Shown here piece after piece: positions 33,256 to 44,316 of a DNA stretch of 64,000 nucleotides (position 1 is its first letter; the number at the start of each line of letters is the position of its first letter). The DNA comes from Didymella arachidicola (taxonomy: Eukaryota > Ascomycota > Dothideomycetes > Pleosporales > Didymellaceae): positions 62,001-126,000 of the forward strand of contig CM050002.1 in the NCBI GenBank assembly GCA_016630955.3, read 5' to 3'. The translations under genes were made by a program, and so were the position numbers. A model generated the notes under the pieces. It was not told the DNA's origin. It was given only the letters and a program-made list of their open reading frames with translations, and did not search any database.

Positions 33256-33576
33256 TGTGATGGGGGGGGCGGCGTGGGTGGGCGATGGGAGGTGGTGTGC
33301 TCCGACGCCGTCACCGTGTTGGGGACGGAGCTCGAGCGTTTTTTCTGGGCCTTGGCGCTGCGGAGGAATTAGGAGGGCGTCACCAACACCACACACATCA
33401 CCATTATACTATGCCATTCTAGATGAAATTCAACCAGAAACTGTTAACAGCAGCACCATATTTAGTCACGACGATAGTTCAACGCCTAGTCGAAACAACA
33501 ATTCAAAATAGCTCTGATCATGCCAGCGAGAACAATAGCTTATACCAGTCTGTCAAGTCCATGACTGTCCATCTCA
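33256..33576. other. Short intergenic region
   Basis: Promoter of the subunit g gene and 3' flank of the large MFS gene. Nothing else seen. Confidence 0.4.
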
Positions 33577-36500
33577 CTACCAGCTATCCCTCCACGTCCT
33601 AGGGTCCTTTCCCGACCTCTCCTTACCCAGTCGCGCTCCCCTGAGCAAAAAATTGAGCTTCCGGATCTCCGTCCATCGACTCAGCGCGCCCAGCTCCAGC
33701 ACACTCATCCTGCGCATCTTCCCACTCGGATTGCCAATCACCACTGCCTTCCAATCGCTGCCCCTGCCCATCTTCTCGAGCTGCCCGAACTCTTCCCACG
33801 CTGCAGTGTCCCGCCGCGTGCCGAAGGTGTGGTTGGGAATCACCTGCACACTCCTGAACCTCACGAGCACAAGCGTGAGCGCGACGGTCAAGAAGAACAG
33901 AATCCCAGCCGTCACCCCAGTCGATGTCTGAGCACCCAGCCGCCGCGTCATGATGCCGCCCACTTCAGTCGCCACCGCCCCGCCGATGAATGCCAGTGTT
34001 TGGGAAGCGAAGATGCCAGCTGTGACGCGCGGAAAGGAAGAGTAGTTTGTTCGCCGGCGCCGGTCCTGCACCGCCATTGACTGCAGCCGATGCTTCGTGT
34101 TGACGCCAGGCTGCAAGTCGCACGTATCAAATGTCTCCATGATCAGCCCGTGGCATTCAGCAATCGCAAGAATGCTAAAGAACCCAAGAGCCCCAGCGAA
34201 CACGATCGGTACCATGAACGGCCTTGGCCGTCCTGCCGAGGAGATCGTGTACGCCAGGCCTATGAGTGGGAGCACGACCGTAAAGAGCGTCCGTCGAACC
34301 AGGTGCGATGACCAAGTCACTTGCTTCTGGAATGTCATGCTGTCCGTTCGAAAGGAGTTCTTCCGTTCGCGAGAGAAGATCCTAGCCTTGGTTAAAGGAA
34401 GCGCCAGGAAGGCTCCGATGGCAATTGACGTAACGCCCGCTCCCACAAACCGCGGCTGCCACTTGTAGTTCCTCGAAAGCAACGACCCAAGCAGCACAAT
34501 CACAAGCACCACCTGTGCATAGATCCACGCGAGGTACAGCGCCAGCACGAAGAATCCAGGCTGGGACATCATCATGACCATGAGCTTGAAGCCAGCCCAG
34601 ACCTCCTCGAACCAGTACTTTGGGCCCTCTGTCGATATATGCAACTTGCATTCACCACGTGCCACTCGGCGGGTAATGTAGTTTTCGTCGCGGTCATACA
34701 CCTCTGTCACCGACTTTCGGTACGCTGCACGCCGAGTCTCGGGCGCGATGATGTTCAGTACCAGGGCTGCGCAGAGTATGATGATGACAGTGTAGAAGCC
34801 CCAGTCTGGACTCAACTTCTCGATGATGACCGCACCGACCATGAAGCCAATCGCAAGCGAAGCAATCCAGCACCACGACCATATGCCAAGCCACAAGCCC
34901 ATACCCCCGCCATGCCGCCTCACATCATTCGGCACGACGTACTCTTGATGTGGGTTCTTGCTTTGTAGAGAAGCGCCGAACAAATCGAGCAGTACGGTGA
35001 TGTAGTTGACATTTGCAAATCCCAGGACGAGTCCAGTCGCTACACGCGCAACCAGCAGACCTGTGCGGAAGTCTGACCGTGTCGGAGACCTTTTGACGCT
35101 CAGGATCATCGCTTGTGGGAATTGTAACGGCATGGCAAGCGTCAATGCGGCCAAGACGTAAGGCTTGCGGCCATGGAGTAACGGCAGTGGCCAGACTATG
35201 CAGGTCGAGAGGGCAAGCCCAATGTACAGTCTGCTTGTAGTCAGTCGCATCCGGGTATATGTTCGTCCCACTTACACAACGTTGCCGAGGATGGAAACAT
35301 GACTTTCGTCTGCGAGGTAGTACTGGATGCGTGGTACTTCACCTGCCTTGATCGTGTTAGAAGTCGAGGAACATCCATCCGGAAACGTAACTTACGTATA
35401 CTCCGATGATGATGCCGAGAAGAGCGGTGTTGATACACGCAATGATTGCGGTCAATCGTTTCTTGCCGGTGCCCCAGTTCCTCGCAATGGGCTGTCTACG
35501 GTGATGACGTCGCATGCTGAATGTATGTGCCTGTCCTCGCACGTGAAGAGTTTCACAGTACTGTCGCGGTGGATGCTCCTCCTCAAAAGATTCCTCAGGG
35601 TGGCTTGACTCGGAAGAGCTCAATGATCTGTGCTGGGATAGAGACTTTGATGCAGTCACTCGAAGAGGGGGGCTGAAACTTCGAAACCGATGGTGACGTT
35701 GAGGTCTATCGCTGCGTACAGGCCTCTTTCTCAACACACGTTGATTTGGTCGACCCCGAGAGTAGTCTCGGGCCACGGGACGTATCACAAGGTCGACATG
35801 TTCCCTTGGTACAGCTTGTGTAGGTTCGGGCGGAAGAAGTAAATCACTCCGAGTGCTCAGTCTTGAGCGGCTCCGGCCCGTCCTCGACGAAGACGAACTA
35901 CTACTGATTGGACCTTTGTGAGGTGGGTAGGCCCAATCCACGGATACTGATCCTCGCTGTAGGCCAATCTGCGTTTGCGAGGGCACTAGTTCTGTCGATC
36001 CCTCGATGATGTTTCTTTGGATAGTCAGAGGGAGGTGAGGTGGTGTCCGGTTTGACCGTGGGGGCGACAAGTCCGCTGGATATCCACTGTAATCTCCCCA
36101 TTCACGAGATGAATTGGAAGCTGGAAGCGGCGAGCTTGTGACCATAAGGCGCCGTACAGGGTCGCCGGAAGCCTCCTCAATAGCTTGTCTGGCATCCTCT
36201 ATGATCTCGTATATTTCCTCAACCTGGCCGCGGTCTGTAGTATCATCGGCGATATGCACGGCTTCTTGAACCATGTCCTCCAAGCCTTCAATCGCATTGC
36301 TGATTTTCCTGTCTCCCACCCGCTCGAAAGCGTTGCGACCTGGTCGCGGTCGAGACGGTGACATCTGCACCCGAGATACTACTACCGGCGTAGCCGTAGT
36401 TGTGACAACGTCTCGCTGGATGGGCAGCTCGATCGACTCAGACGTAGAAGATCTCTCGAGGTAGTTTGGTAGCGGAGCCAACCTGTCTGCTCGCGTACGA

Positions 36501-36988
36501 TATCCGTATACGACCTCTTCGTCCACGCCAGGGTGAATAGTATCCACAATGGAAAGCCTTTTTGATGGCTCATGTGATATCGACTCAGAGTGGAATGTTG
36601 CTTGTCGAGCTGTAGGCTCCCTTCGATTTTGTGCCATTTGATGTCTCGTGACCGGTGAAGGGCTGTTTGAGAGCGGAGACGCCGTTGCTAAGATTATGTT
36701 TTCGGCCGTTGACGACACAAGCTTCTTGCGGATCACGGTCTCTGACCTTGAAGGGTGAATCGTCGATTCTGCTGTCGTAGATGCACTCGCAGTCCGCCTC
36801 GGGACCGTCAAAACCGAGGGTTTGCGGCTGGATGGACGCGTCGTAGGGGAAGGATCGCCTTCGACTGGCGTTATAGACACTGCAGTCGAGGTCCTTCCGT
36901 CGAGCCACGGTAGCCGTTTCAGTGTTGTTCCTGGCGCGAGTCTTGTTGGACGAGCTGTCTGGTTGTCTGTGATTTGAGTCGCAGTCAT
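33577..36988 (-). CDS. Large MFS-type transporter with ~510-residue N-terminal extension
   Basis: Exons 36988-35396, 35346-35276 and 35230-33577 join in phase to 1,105 residues. The first ~505 residues are hydrophilic and rich in Ser, Pro, Thr and Arg, with repeated S/T-P sites and a short acidic helix (VEEIYEIIEDARQAIEEA), so they are probably cytosolic and disordered. The membrane domain begins KKRLTAIIACINTALLGIIIGVY-AGEVPRIQYYLADE and continues with about twelve helices and a loop RRHGGGMGLWLGIWSWCW, resembling fungal MFS drug/polyamine-type carriers. The helix-2/3 loop LHGRKPYVLAALT fits the MFS motif A region (G-R-K). A C-terminal tail of ~85 residues is also cytosolic. Substrate unknown. 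The long tail suggests phosphoregulation, which is inference. Confidence 0.78.
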
Positions 36989-37661
36989 GGTGAGTTTGGT
37001 GCAACAGCTGATCCAGTGAGGCAGAAACAGAGCTGAGGCAGATGGCAATGAACGTGGTCTGAGGGAAGGAATGAGGTGACCCAGACAAGTGATAGCAGCG
37101 CGGAGGCTACAGTAGAAGTTGGACTTTGGTGAAATCGTGTAAGAGCATGTGCGCAACCAGCCTCGAGCGCGCGGGAGGTCCGGTGAAGCTGGTTGTCAAA
37201 AGGGCATCAAGTAAGGAATAGGTGTTGAGGAGGTATGAATGCGATGTCGTGAGTACGAGTAGAACGTGTCCGTCTCGATTGAAAGCACTATTTACCGCGC
37301 GCTAGCCATGGATGCACTTTCCTTACGCAACACGCTGTTACCTCGAAGGCTTCATCTTACCGCGTTCGAATATCTTTGGTACTGCTTCTTGACTTCCACA
37401 AGTAAGTCGATAGCGAAGTCCAATGCATACTGTACGAGTAAAAGAGCGAAATTGTCATAATCATTTGTGGCAAAACGATGATCAGAAGCGTACCATGACG
37501 CATAATGCTGGGAACACTTCGAGAATGCGATATGTGCACAGGTAGACTCGACTTCCAGAACACAGTTGATTGCAAGACTCAAGTTGTTACAAGCCTTCAA
37601 GTTACTCATCTGGTTCCTGCAGCGCAATATACTCGACCCCTCTCCGCCACCGACTTTGCTG
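36989..37661. other. Intergenic region
   Basis: Promoter of the large MFS gene and 3' flank of the permease. Only short shadow frames; nothing supported. Confidence 0.4.
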
Positions 37662-39434
37662 CTACAGCACCTCCTTCAACGCATTACCCTCTGCAGGTAC
37701 AATGCTTCCAACACCGGCAATGATTGTCTCGCCACCCGCGAGTCTGCGCTCCATTTCTTCAAGCATGACCCTGGGGCCCTGATACCCCCTCTTTCTAATA
37801 ACAAAGTACCACACGCCCTGGAAGATCGTCAAGCCGCCAACGATAACACATGAGTAATTCATCGTCGTCGCATCGAACGGCACCGCATATGGGAAACAAT
37901 AGATGACAATCCACACCAGCATATACGCCGATGCTACGCTCGCAACAGCATAGAACACGGGCGCCGGCATAGTGAACGGGCCCTTGACGACATGCCTCCT
38001 ACGGGATAGGATATTCGGCAGGATGAATGCCAGGTAGCTGCAGCTGCTCATGACGATAAAGCTGCCGACGAATGCGGCGAACGCGGTGCTGTTGCCCACG
38101 TAGATGACGCCAAGGACACTGTTCGCGACGGCGCACGCGAGCGTCGCGTTGAAAGGGTTCTGCTGCGTGGCGTGCACGGCACCAATCCAGCCGCTGAACG
38201 GTGTTGCGGAATCGCGGCCTAGTGTCCACAGCATGCGCCCCGAGGTTATGTACGTGCCGACATTCGTGCAGAAGGTGGGCAAGTGGATGACGATGAGCAG
38301 ACCGAGGGAGCCGGCGAAGGAGTTTGTACTCTGGCGGTAGAGTTCGGCGAGGGGGAAGGGCCAGGGGTTGCTGAAGAGCGAGTCGAGGTCGTTGACGGAG
38401 TAGAAGATGGTGATTACGTAGAAGAAGGCCGTGAGGAAGCCGACGATGTACTGGGCGAGGATGGCTTTAGGGATATTGACGCGCGGTTTGGGGACCTCTT
38501 CGGCGAGGTGGGAGACGCAGTCCCTACGACTATCAGTATGGTTTTATAGATAGTTGGGAGAGAGACTTACGGTGTACCGACCGCATAGGCGCCGTTCAGC
38601 ATGCCAGCGCAGAAGACGAATCCATCGCTGGACCAGCCTGTCTGATTCTGCCATTCTTTCCAGACGAAAGAATGTGTTGCATAGCCCTTACCAGTCTTCG
38701 AGGGCATGATCGCACAAACCATGATGGTGATGAAGCAACCGGCCACAATGAGGACGAGACCTACATTTGTGAGGGTCGGCAGAGCGCGATTCGCGTACAT
38801 GACGACGAAAGCAGACACCCATGTGTAGATGAGATACACAATGAAGACGTGCCAGCGTTCGTAGGCGTATTCTGGATGGAACAGGCCCCACATACTGATG
38901 ACCTGGTTCGCAAGAATAGAAGTCATGGAAGCAGTACCGAAGAGCCACCCGAAGAAGTTCCACCTATATGAGTGTTAGCACATGCCACAAAGTGATAGAA
39001 ATGTTCTCACCATCCAGCAAAGTATCCAAGGACACGACCATATGTCTTGCCTCCAGTGATGCAAGCCCAGTGGTACACTCCAGCCGACGACGGAATCGCC
39101 GAGGCCATCTCGGCGATGCAAGCTGCAATCATGAAGTAGAAACACGAAATAGCAATGAAGGCGTATATGACGCCCGGAGGACCACCATTGTAGAGAGCAA
39201 TGACCTTGAAGCATCAGCGGGTGTTTCAAGATTTTGAAGAGGGGAACTCACGATGGAGCCTCCAAGAGCAGCCCAAACGTTGCCTGTCGTAATACCAATG
39301 GAGCAGATGGACAGGAGACCGAATTGACGCTCCAGCTCCTGTTTGTGACCAGATGCATTGATCACCTCACCAACTTCGATGTTGTCGAGTTCAGTCTTAA
39401 GACGAGGTTTCTCATCCTTGTCAAGACCCATCAT
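37662..39434 (-). CDS. APC-superfamily amino acid/choline permease
   Basis: Exons 39434-39252, 39204-39011, 38963-38571 and 38523-37662 give 543 residues, normal for fungal amino acid/choline/GABA permeases. The N-terminal block QELERQFGLLSICSIGITTGNVWAALGGSI carries the first helix of the family (usual form FGLLSxxGxxxxxxxxW). Further: GPPGVIYAFIAISCFYFMIAACIAEMASAIPSSAGVYHW, NFFGWLFGTASMTSI and DCVSHLAEEVPKPRVNIPKAI, the E-V-x-x-P-x-x-x-I-P signature of the Bat1/Hnm1 branch. About twelve membrane helices. Substrate could be GABA, choline or a basic amino acid. Plasma membrane. Start at the first of two adjacent Met codons. Confidence 0.9.
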
Positions 39435-40646
39435 CAGAAGCGCTGCTGAGCAGGTTCAGAATCAAGCTATGCTTGTGGCGGAAATTCCCAGCAGACAGAA
39501 ACTTTACTAGACTGCAAGACACAAACAGAGTTCGATCTGCGATCGAACGAAAAACGTTGAAAAACCGCCGGAGGAAGATTTCGAGCAGATAAACGATGAG
39601 CAGGTACCGGCGCAGTGGATGGACAAACAAGAGACGGTATGGTATCTCATCGCCCTGCATCTGCTCATTAAGACCTCCTGCACTCGCACAAGCACCGACC
39701 ACTCGGTTGCCTCTACAAAGCGTATAGTACCATAGTAAGCTACGTTAAGCGGTGCCATAGATAAGGTACGGAAGTGTTACCAGCTTGCTCAAAGGCGGGA
39801 TGTACAGGGCCATCGAGCCTCCTCATCTCCGCCGTTGCAAGCTGAGATTGTAACAACGAATGGTCATCTGTGCTTATCGCCCGGATTAACTGCGGCAAGG
39901 TGAGAGATATGACCCCTGTGCTTGAACCATGCAGGCGCAGGCACAAGGCCAAACTAAGCCTATTACACTCGCTTTGAGCCATGGTGCTGATGCAGCAAGT
40001 GTGGCAGGAATCTCATCCATAAATGATCTGTACAACATCAAATCAATCTTTTCACACAGTCCTTGGAAAGACACTCCGCGATCTCCGTGGCTTCAGGTGG
40101 TTGGTTCGCGGAACGTTGGTCTTATCTTTTGGCTTGGAATGGAGTCGATGGGTGGGATCGCATCATCACACCTGCACTCCCGCTGGTCAGGGTTCAACCA
40201 CGAGCGTCGGGGCAACGGGCGGCTGGTAAGGGCCCCCACACCTACTCGTTCGGTGTACAGATTTCCTCCGCAAAGTCTGATTCGCTGAAACGTCACCAGT
40301 TAGATCTCACCCACATGAAAATGGAATGGTGGGCAGGAGGGCTGCAGTAGCAGGCCGAAGTGTTTCTGTTTACTGAATGGCGTTGCACTGCAAGAAGTTA
40401 CCAAGACGGATGTGTCTGCGCCTCAATTGCTCTTTGGTCGGGGAAGAGCGTGGATAAAGCGTAGTGACATGCCATTTGCTGCATTTACATGCTCTCCAAA
40501 ATTGTACCGCCGTCTCTCCGACCCGTTGCTATTGATTGGATGGCGTCTAGACCACAGAACCACCTCACAATCGCATTTATATCGTTGCTGTATATAAGAT
40601 TCCGGTACCATGGCAGTGTTGTCACACTAAGAAAGTCAAGTCGAAC
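39435..40646. other. Intergenic region, permease promoter
   Basis: 1.2 kb between the permease start and the end of the GFA-like gene. Several open frames of 60-120 codons on both strands, none with motifs or plausible splice partners. Confidence 0.4.
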
Positions 40647-41439
40647 TCAGCCAGAGAGCATCTCTGCATCACCAGCCTCGAGATCGCCATGCTTCCTTTT
40701 ACTTGGTGTGGTGCTGCCACTGTCGCCGTTGCCATCGCCCTCTGTCCACTCAGTGACCTCCCATTCGACCTGGACGCCATTGTCCGAGTGTCCACCGCGC
40801 TGCTGTCTGAAACGGCCCAAGCTCGTGTTGCGCACAATTTCTTCGAACCATGGAGCGCCACGCGTCTGTATCTCAGACCTCGCAACCGTTCGCGTAGAGT
40901 TTGTTTCCACCGGACCGGCGACGCTCGTCTCCTCGTCGCTGCTGTCGCCAAAGAATCCCAGAGTGTCAAGCAGCTCCTGATCTTCGTCGAGCAGACTGCC
41001 GACCGGGAGGCAGATGTGTTCAGCTTCATCGCGCGTGCGCTCGTTCCATGAAGATAGCTGTGTACCACAGTATCCGCAGAACTTGTTCGAAGTGGTTGGT
41101 GTGAAGGGCGATGTGAAGGTGCGCTGGATGCTCGAGTGTGTCTCGTCAGGGTATTGCGCGAACGTCGCTGAAGTGTACCATGGTAACGGTACGCGTAGCC
41201 AGACTGTGAGAGGGCTGGCAGAGTGTTGGCCTGTGTTGATATTAGCTTCTCGTTTGATGTTTGGGTGGAGCTAATTATGACGTGATGTCCAAAAGCTCCC
41301 ACCGATGTCACAACAGAAACCTACGCGACGCAGAAGAATTGTCGTACCGCAGTTCAGCTCGTCCAGCGTGTTGTGAGGGCAGGTCGACAATATGGCGAAA
41401 TCGACCACAGCTGCAGCTGCCGTGCAGCCTCTGGGCCAT
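40647..41439 (-). CDS. GFA/CENP-V-fold protein lacking the central cysteine cluster
   Basis: Two exons, 41439-41325 and 41230-40647, giving 232 residues. Intron: donor GTAGGT, branch GCTAAT, acceptor CACAG. The fold signature of glutathione-dependent formaldehyde-activating (GFA, DUF636) proteins is clear: GSCSCGRFRHIV near the N-terminus (Cys 9 and 11), RQHSASPLTVWLRVP in the middle, and NKFCGYCGTQLSSW later (C-x2-C). The first and last pairs are the structural zinc ligands. In the middle, where active members have C-x-C-x2-C (HC-x2-CR), this protein has YDNSSASR with no Cys. The C-terminal ~110 residues are acidic and then basic (PSKRKHG), an extension beyond the domain. Formaldehyde chemistry is therefore unlikely. 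Role unknown. Confidence 0.82.
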
Positions 41440-41934
41440 TGTTGATTGCTTACAGCGAAAGAGCGTTAATTGGGGTGCTTGAGCGGTTCGTTCGAAAGGG
41501 TAACAAAGCAGCTATTGCAGCTAGTGGTTGTGTGTATTTGAGTGCTGAGATTTGTGGTGTGAAAGAAGAAGAAAGTTCGAGCTCAATCTCGCGACTTCGC
41601 GACTTCCTCTCCTGGCGTGGCTGGGATCCGATTGGTTGTCGACGTTGATGATCACCCGTTGAGAGGTCACTTTTCGCTCCACAACAGCAATACTGCACAG
41701 TAGGTCGATATCTTGATACTCTCGAAGCTGCATACTTCATCAATCGTCATACTGATTTGCTGGGATCCTCTTCGCTTGAGGCCTTTGTTGGATAAGCGTA
41801 AGATGACCTGACTGCGACGTCATTATGAATGAATCGCATACAATGTCGCTTTAGAATTAGGAAACAGGCATCATTTTGGCTTTAGGGTGCAGATTCGGAA
41901 AGATGAATGTATTCTGAAGGCAGAAAGTATTGAT
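41440..41934. other. Intergenic region
   Basis: Promoter of the GFA-like gene and 3' flank of the flavin monooxygenase gene. No gene seen. Confidence 0.4.
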
Positions 41935-43660
41935 TCAGACAGTCTTGCACTTCGTTGCCGCCTCTCCAACCCCGTTGACCTTTTCAATGGCCTGTTTGGC
42001 TCCTTCCCATCGTGTTCTCTTCCCTTCAAAGAAACGATGGGTGTGCGGACTCCAAATACCACCGACCAGCATGTTGCACAGCTTCGTGTTGGTGATCCAG
42101 AACCACCACCCTCGCCATCCCCAACCAAGGTATTCATTCACCCCAGTGCCTGCCAGATCATCGAAAGCACGCAGCCAAGCTCCACCGTCGACCATACCGG
42201 GTGAAACGTTGGAACGGTGATTTGCCTGTTCTGTCACCCATGTGTGATGCTCTTCCACCGCCTTTATCATCTCAGCTTCTTTCGGCAGTGCCGACGCACC
42301 CTTCCAGACTTGTGCAATAGCCATAGATGCCATGTCAAACAGCTGGAAGCCAGCTAGTGTCGTGTGTACGTTTCCAAGGAAGGCCAAGCTGTCAGGCTTC
42401 TCGAGAGAGAAGACGTTGTGGTATAGGCGAGCGAGTGGCTTACCATTTGAGCCTCTTGCGTTTAACCACGCTCCTGCAGAGCGACTTATGGGATCGAAAC
42501 GAGCCTCGAGCATACTGAAGTCTGCTTTATATCCTGTACACCATATCATCACATCAATTTCCACCATCTTGCCGTCGTCGAGCTCGACTTGCGTATTGCC
42601 GACGATACGCTTGATACCCTTGGTTGATTCGATGAGACCGTTCTGGAGGTACTCGACCATGAAGTCCGAGACAATTGGAGTCACTTGAGCAGGCTCGAAG
42701 CCCCACTCAGGACGTAGGTTGAAGCTCTTGTCTTGCAGACTCTTGACAAACTTGTCAAACATCCGGGACCCAAAGACGGGAAATTTGGTCATGATCCAGC
42801 TTTGTATTGCAAACAGGCGCAAGCTCAAAGCATGGTCGACTGGCCTACCGTTGACTTTGCGAGGTAGCTGATCCAGACCTTAGCAGTATACTCGTTGAGG
42901 AAGAAAATACTTACGATGCGTGCACCATTTCTGTGTGCGATGTAAACCTTCTCGGCCACGTTGGCAAGCGCCGTCGCTGTGTCTGCCGCCGTGTTGCCGA
43001 ATCCAACTACCATAACTCGTTTTCCTTGGAAGTCTGACGGTTTCTTGAATGCTCTCGAATGCAAGGCCGTACCGTTGAAGTGCTCCAGGCCTTCAATCTT
43101 GGGTATATTGGGCAGACTGGTCAAACCTCCGATTGCAATGACCAGTTTGTCAAAGTATTGGATGTCCTTCTCGCCCTCGATCTGAATAGCCCACTGGTGG
43201 CGGACATCATTGAACGTGATATGGTCGACTGTAGTGTTCAAACGCAGCAGGGGTCCGAGTCTGAAGTGGTCTGCGTAGCTGACCAAATACTGCTGTACTT
43301 CGGCAGCTGTAGGATATGACGAGATGTCTTGATTGATGTTAGCGATGGTCTCCTATTTTGCAACGATGTCAAGCAGCATACCTTCAGGATACGGGTAGTC
43401 GGTAAAGCAGCCCTAATATAAACTTAGCCTGATACATGTGCTCATCTGGATTTGTCACTAACCCTCTCTTTGGAGATGTTTACAACAGTGGTTGGTAGTA
43501 CGGAGGTCCTGTCTTCTTCTGTGTATTGCCACAGCCCACCCACATATGGGTTCTTGTCAAAGCCAGTTACGTCAAAGCCTTCTTCAGCCAGATTCTTGAG
43601 AGCAACAAGACCTGCTGGGCCTGCACCTATTACTGCCACTGTGGGTCGCCTTATTGTCAT
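41935..43660 (-). CDS. Flavin-containing monooxygenase (FMO-like)
   Basis: FAD/NADPH enzyme that oxygenates N or S atoms of small molecules. Exons 43660-43463, 43412-43382, 43327-42915 and 42867-41935 give 524 residues. Exon 2 is only 31 nt (GCFTDYPYPE). Seen: FAD fingerprint VAVIGAGPAGLVALKNL at the N-terminus with FDKNPYVGGLW, the FMO identifying motif FNGTALHSRAF (F-x-G-x3-H-x3-F), the NADP fingerprint VMVVGFGNTAADTA, and the late motif IDVMIWCTGYKADF (the C-T-G-Y of FMOs). The C-terminus, rich in Trp (GWGWRGWWFWITN), may touch membranes. No signal peptide. Substrate open: fungal relatives act in detoxification and metabolite tailoring. The motif favours FMO over Baeyer-Villiger type. Confidence 0.9.
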
Positions 43661-44316
43661 GTCTCGTGGACGTAGAAAGATACTGTGTGAGATGAAAATA
43701 TGTATGAACCCTCGTGTCAGGGAACATATAAGGAACGTGCTGTCTATGAAAACCCTACAAATGTGTGATCTTATTAGGGAAGTCGGCCGGCGTATACGAG
43801 GGCCGGAGTCGGAGTACTCAATTGTCCTTAAAGGCGCACGCGTGAACGGTAACTTAGGCAGAAGCGAGGCCGTGTATTGATCAGACCACTTTCCCTAGAA
43901 ACGGATGAAAGCTCTCAGGATGCGGAAACAGGAACGGCTTATTGAAATGGACCGAGAGTGCTGATTTTGAAGGTGGCTGTAGCATTGCCCGGCATCTGCC
44001 TAAGTGCAAGCCGGTGTGTATTGCAACGCAGTAACCTTCTGCGCTTAAGGCGTGCAGTCTAAAAGGTAAAAACGGTGTATGGAGGGAGACACGACAATCA
44101 TTTCCTACTTGGGTCGGCGTTGCGATTCAACGATGCGATTGGGTTCAGGTGAGGCCACCAGGCAGCAGCGGAGCTCAGCCCTGCGCTGCGCCTCAGCATC
44201 ATCACGGAAGGTGGATCCCCCGGTCACTTCAAGCTACCATCCCGCAGTATATCTCTTGGCTCCTCACGACTGAAGCTCGAATCTCAGTTCACATCGACTT
44301 GATTTTGAGAATTATT
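43661..44316. other. Divergent intergenic region
   Basis: Shared upstream region between the monooxygenase (minus) and the repeat-bearing PPxY protein (plus). No gene seen. Confidence 0.45.

Noticed and set aside
36900..43700. Possible metabolite gene cluster (MFS, permease, GFA-like, FMO)
   Set aside because: No core synthase, P450 or pathway regulator is present, and the genes belong to unrelated families.
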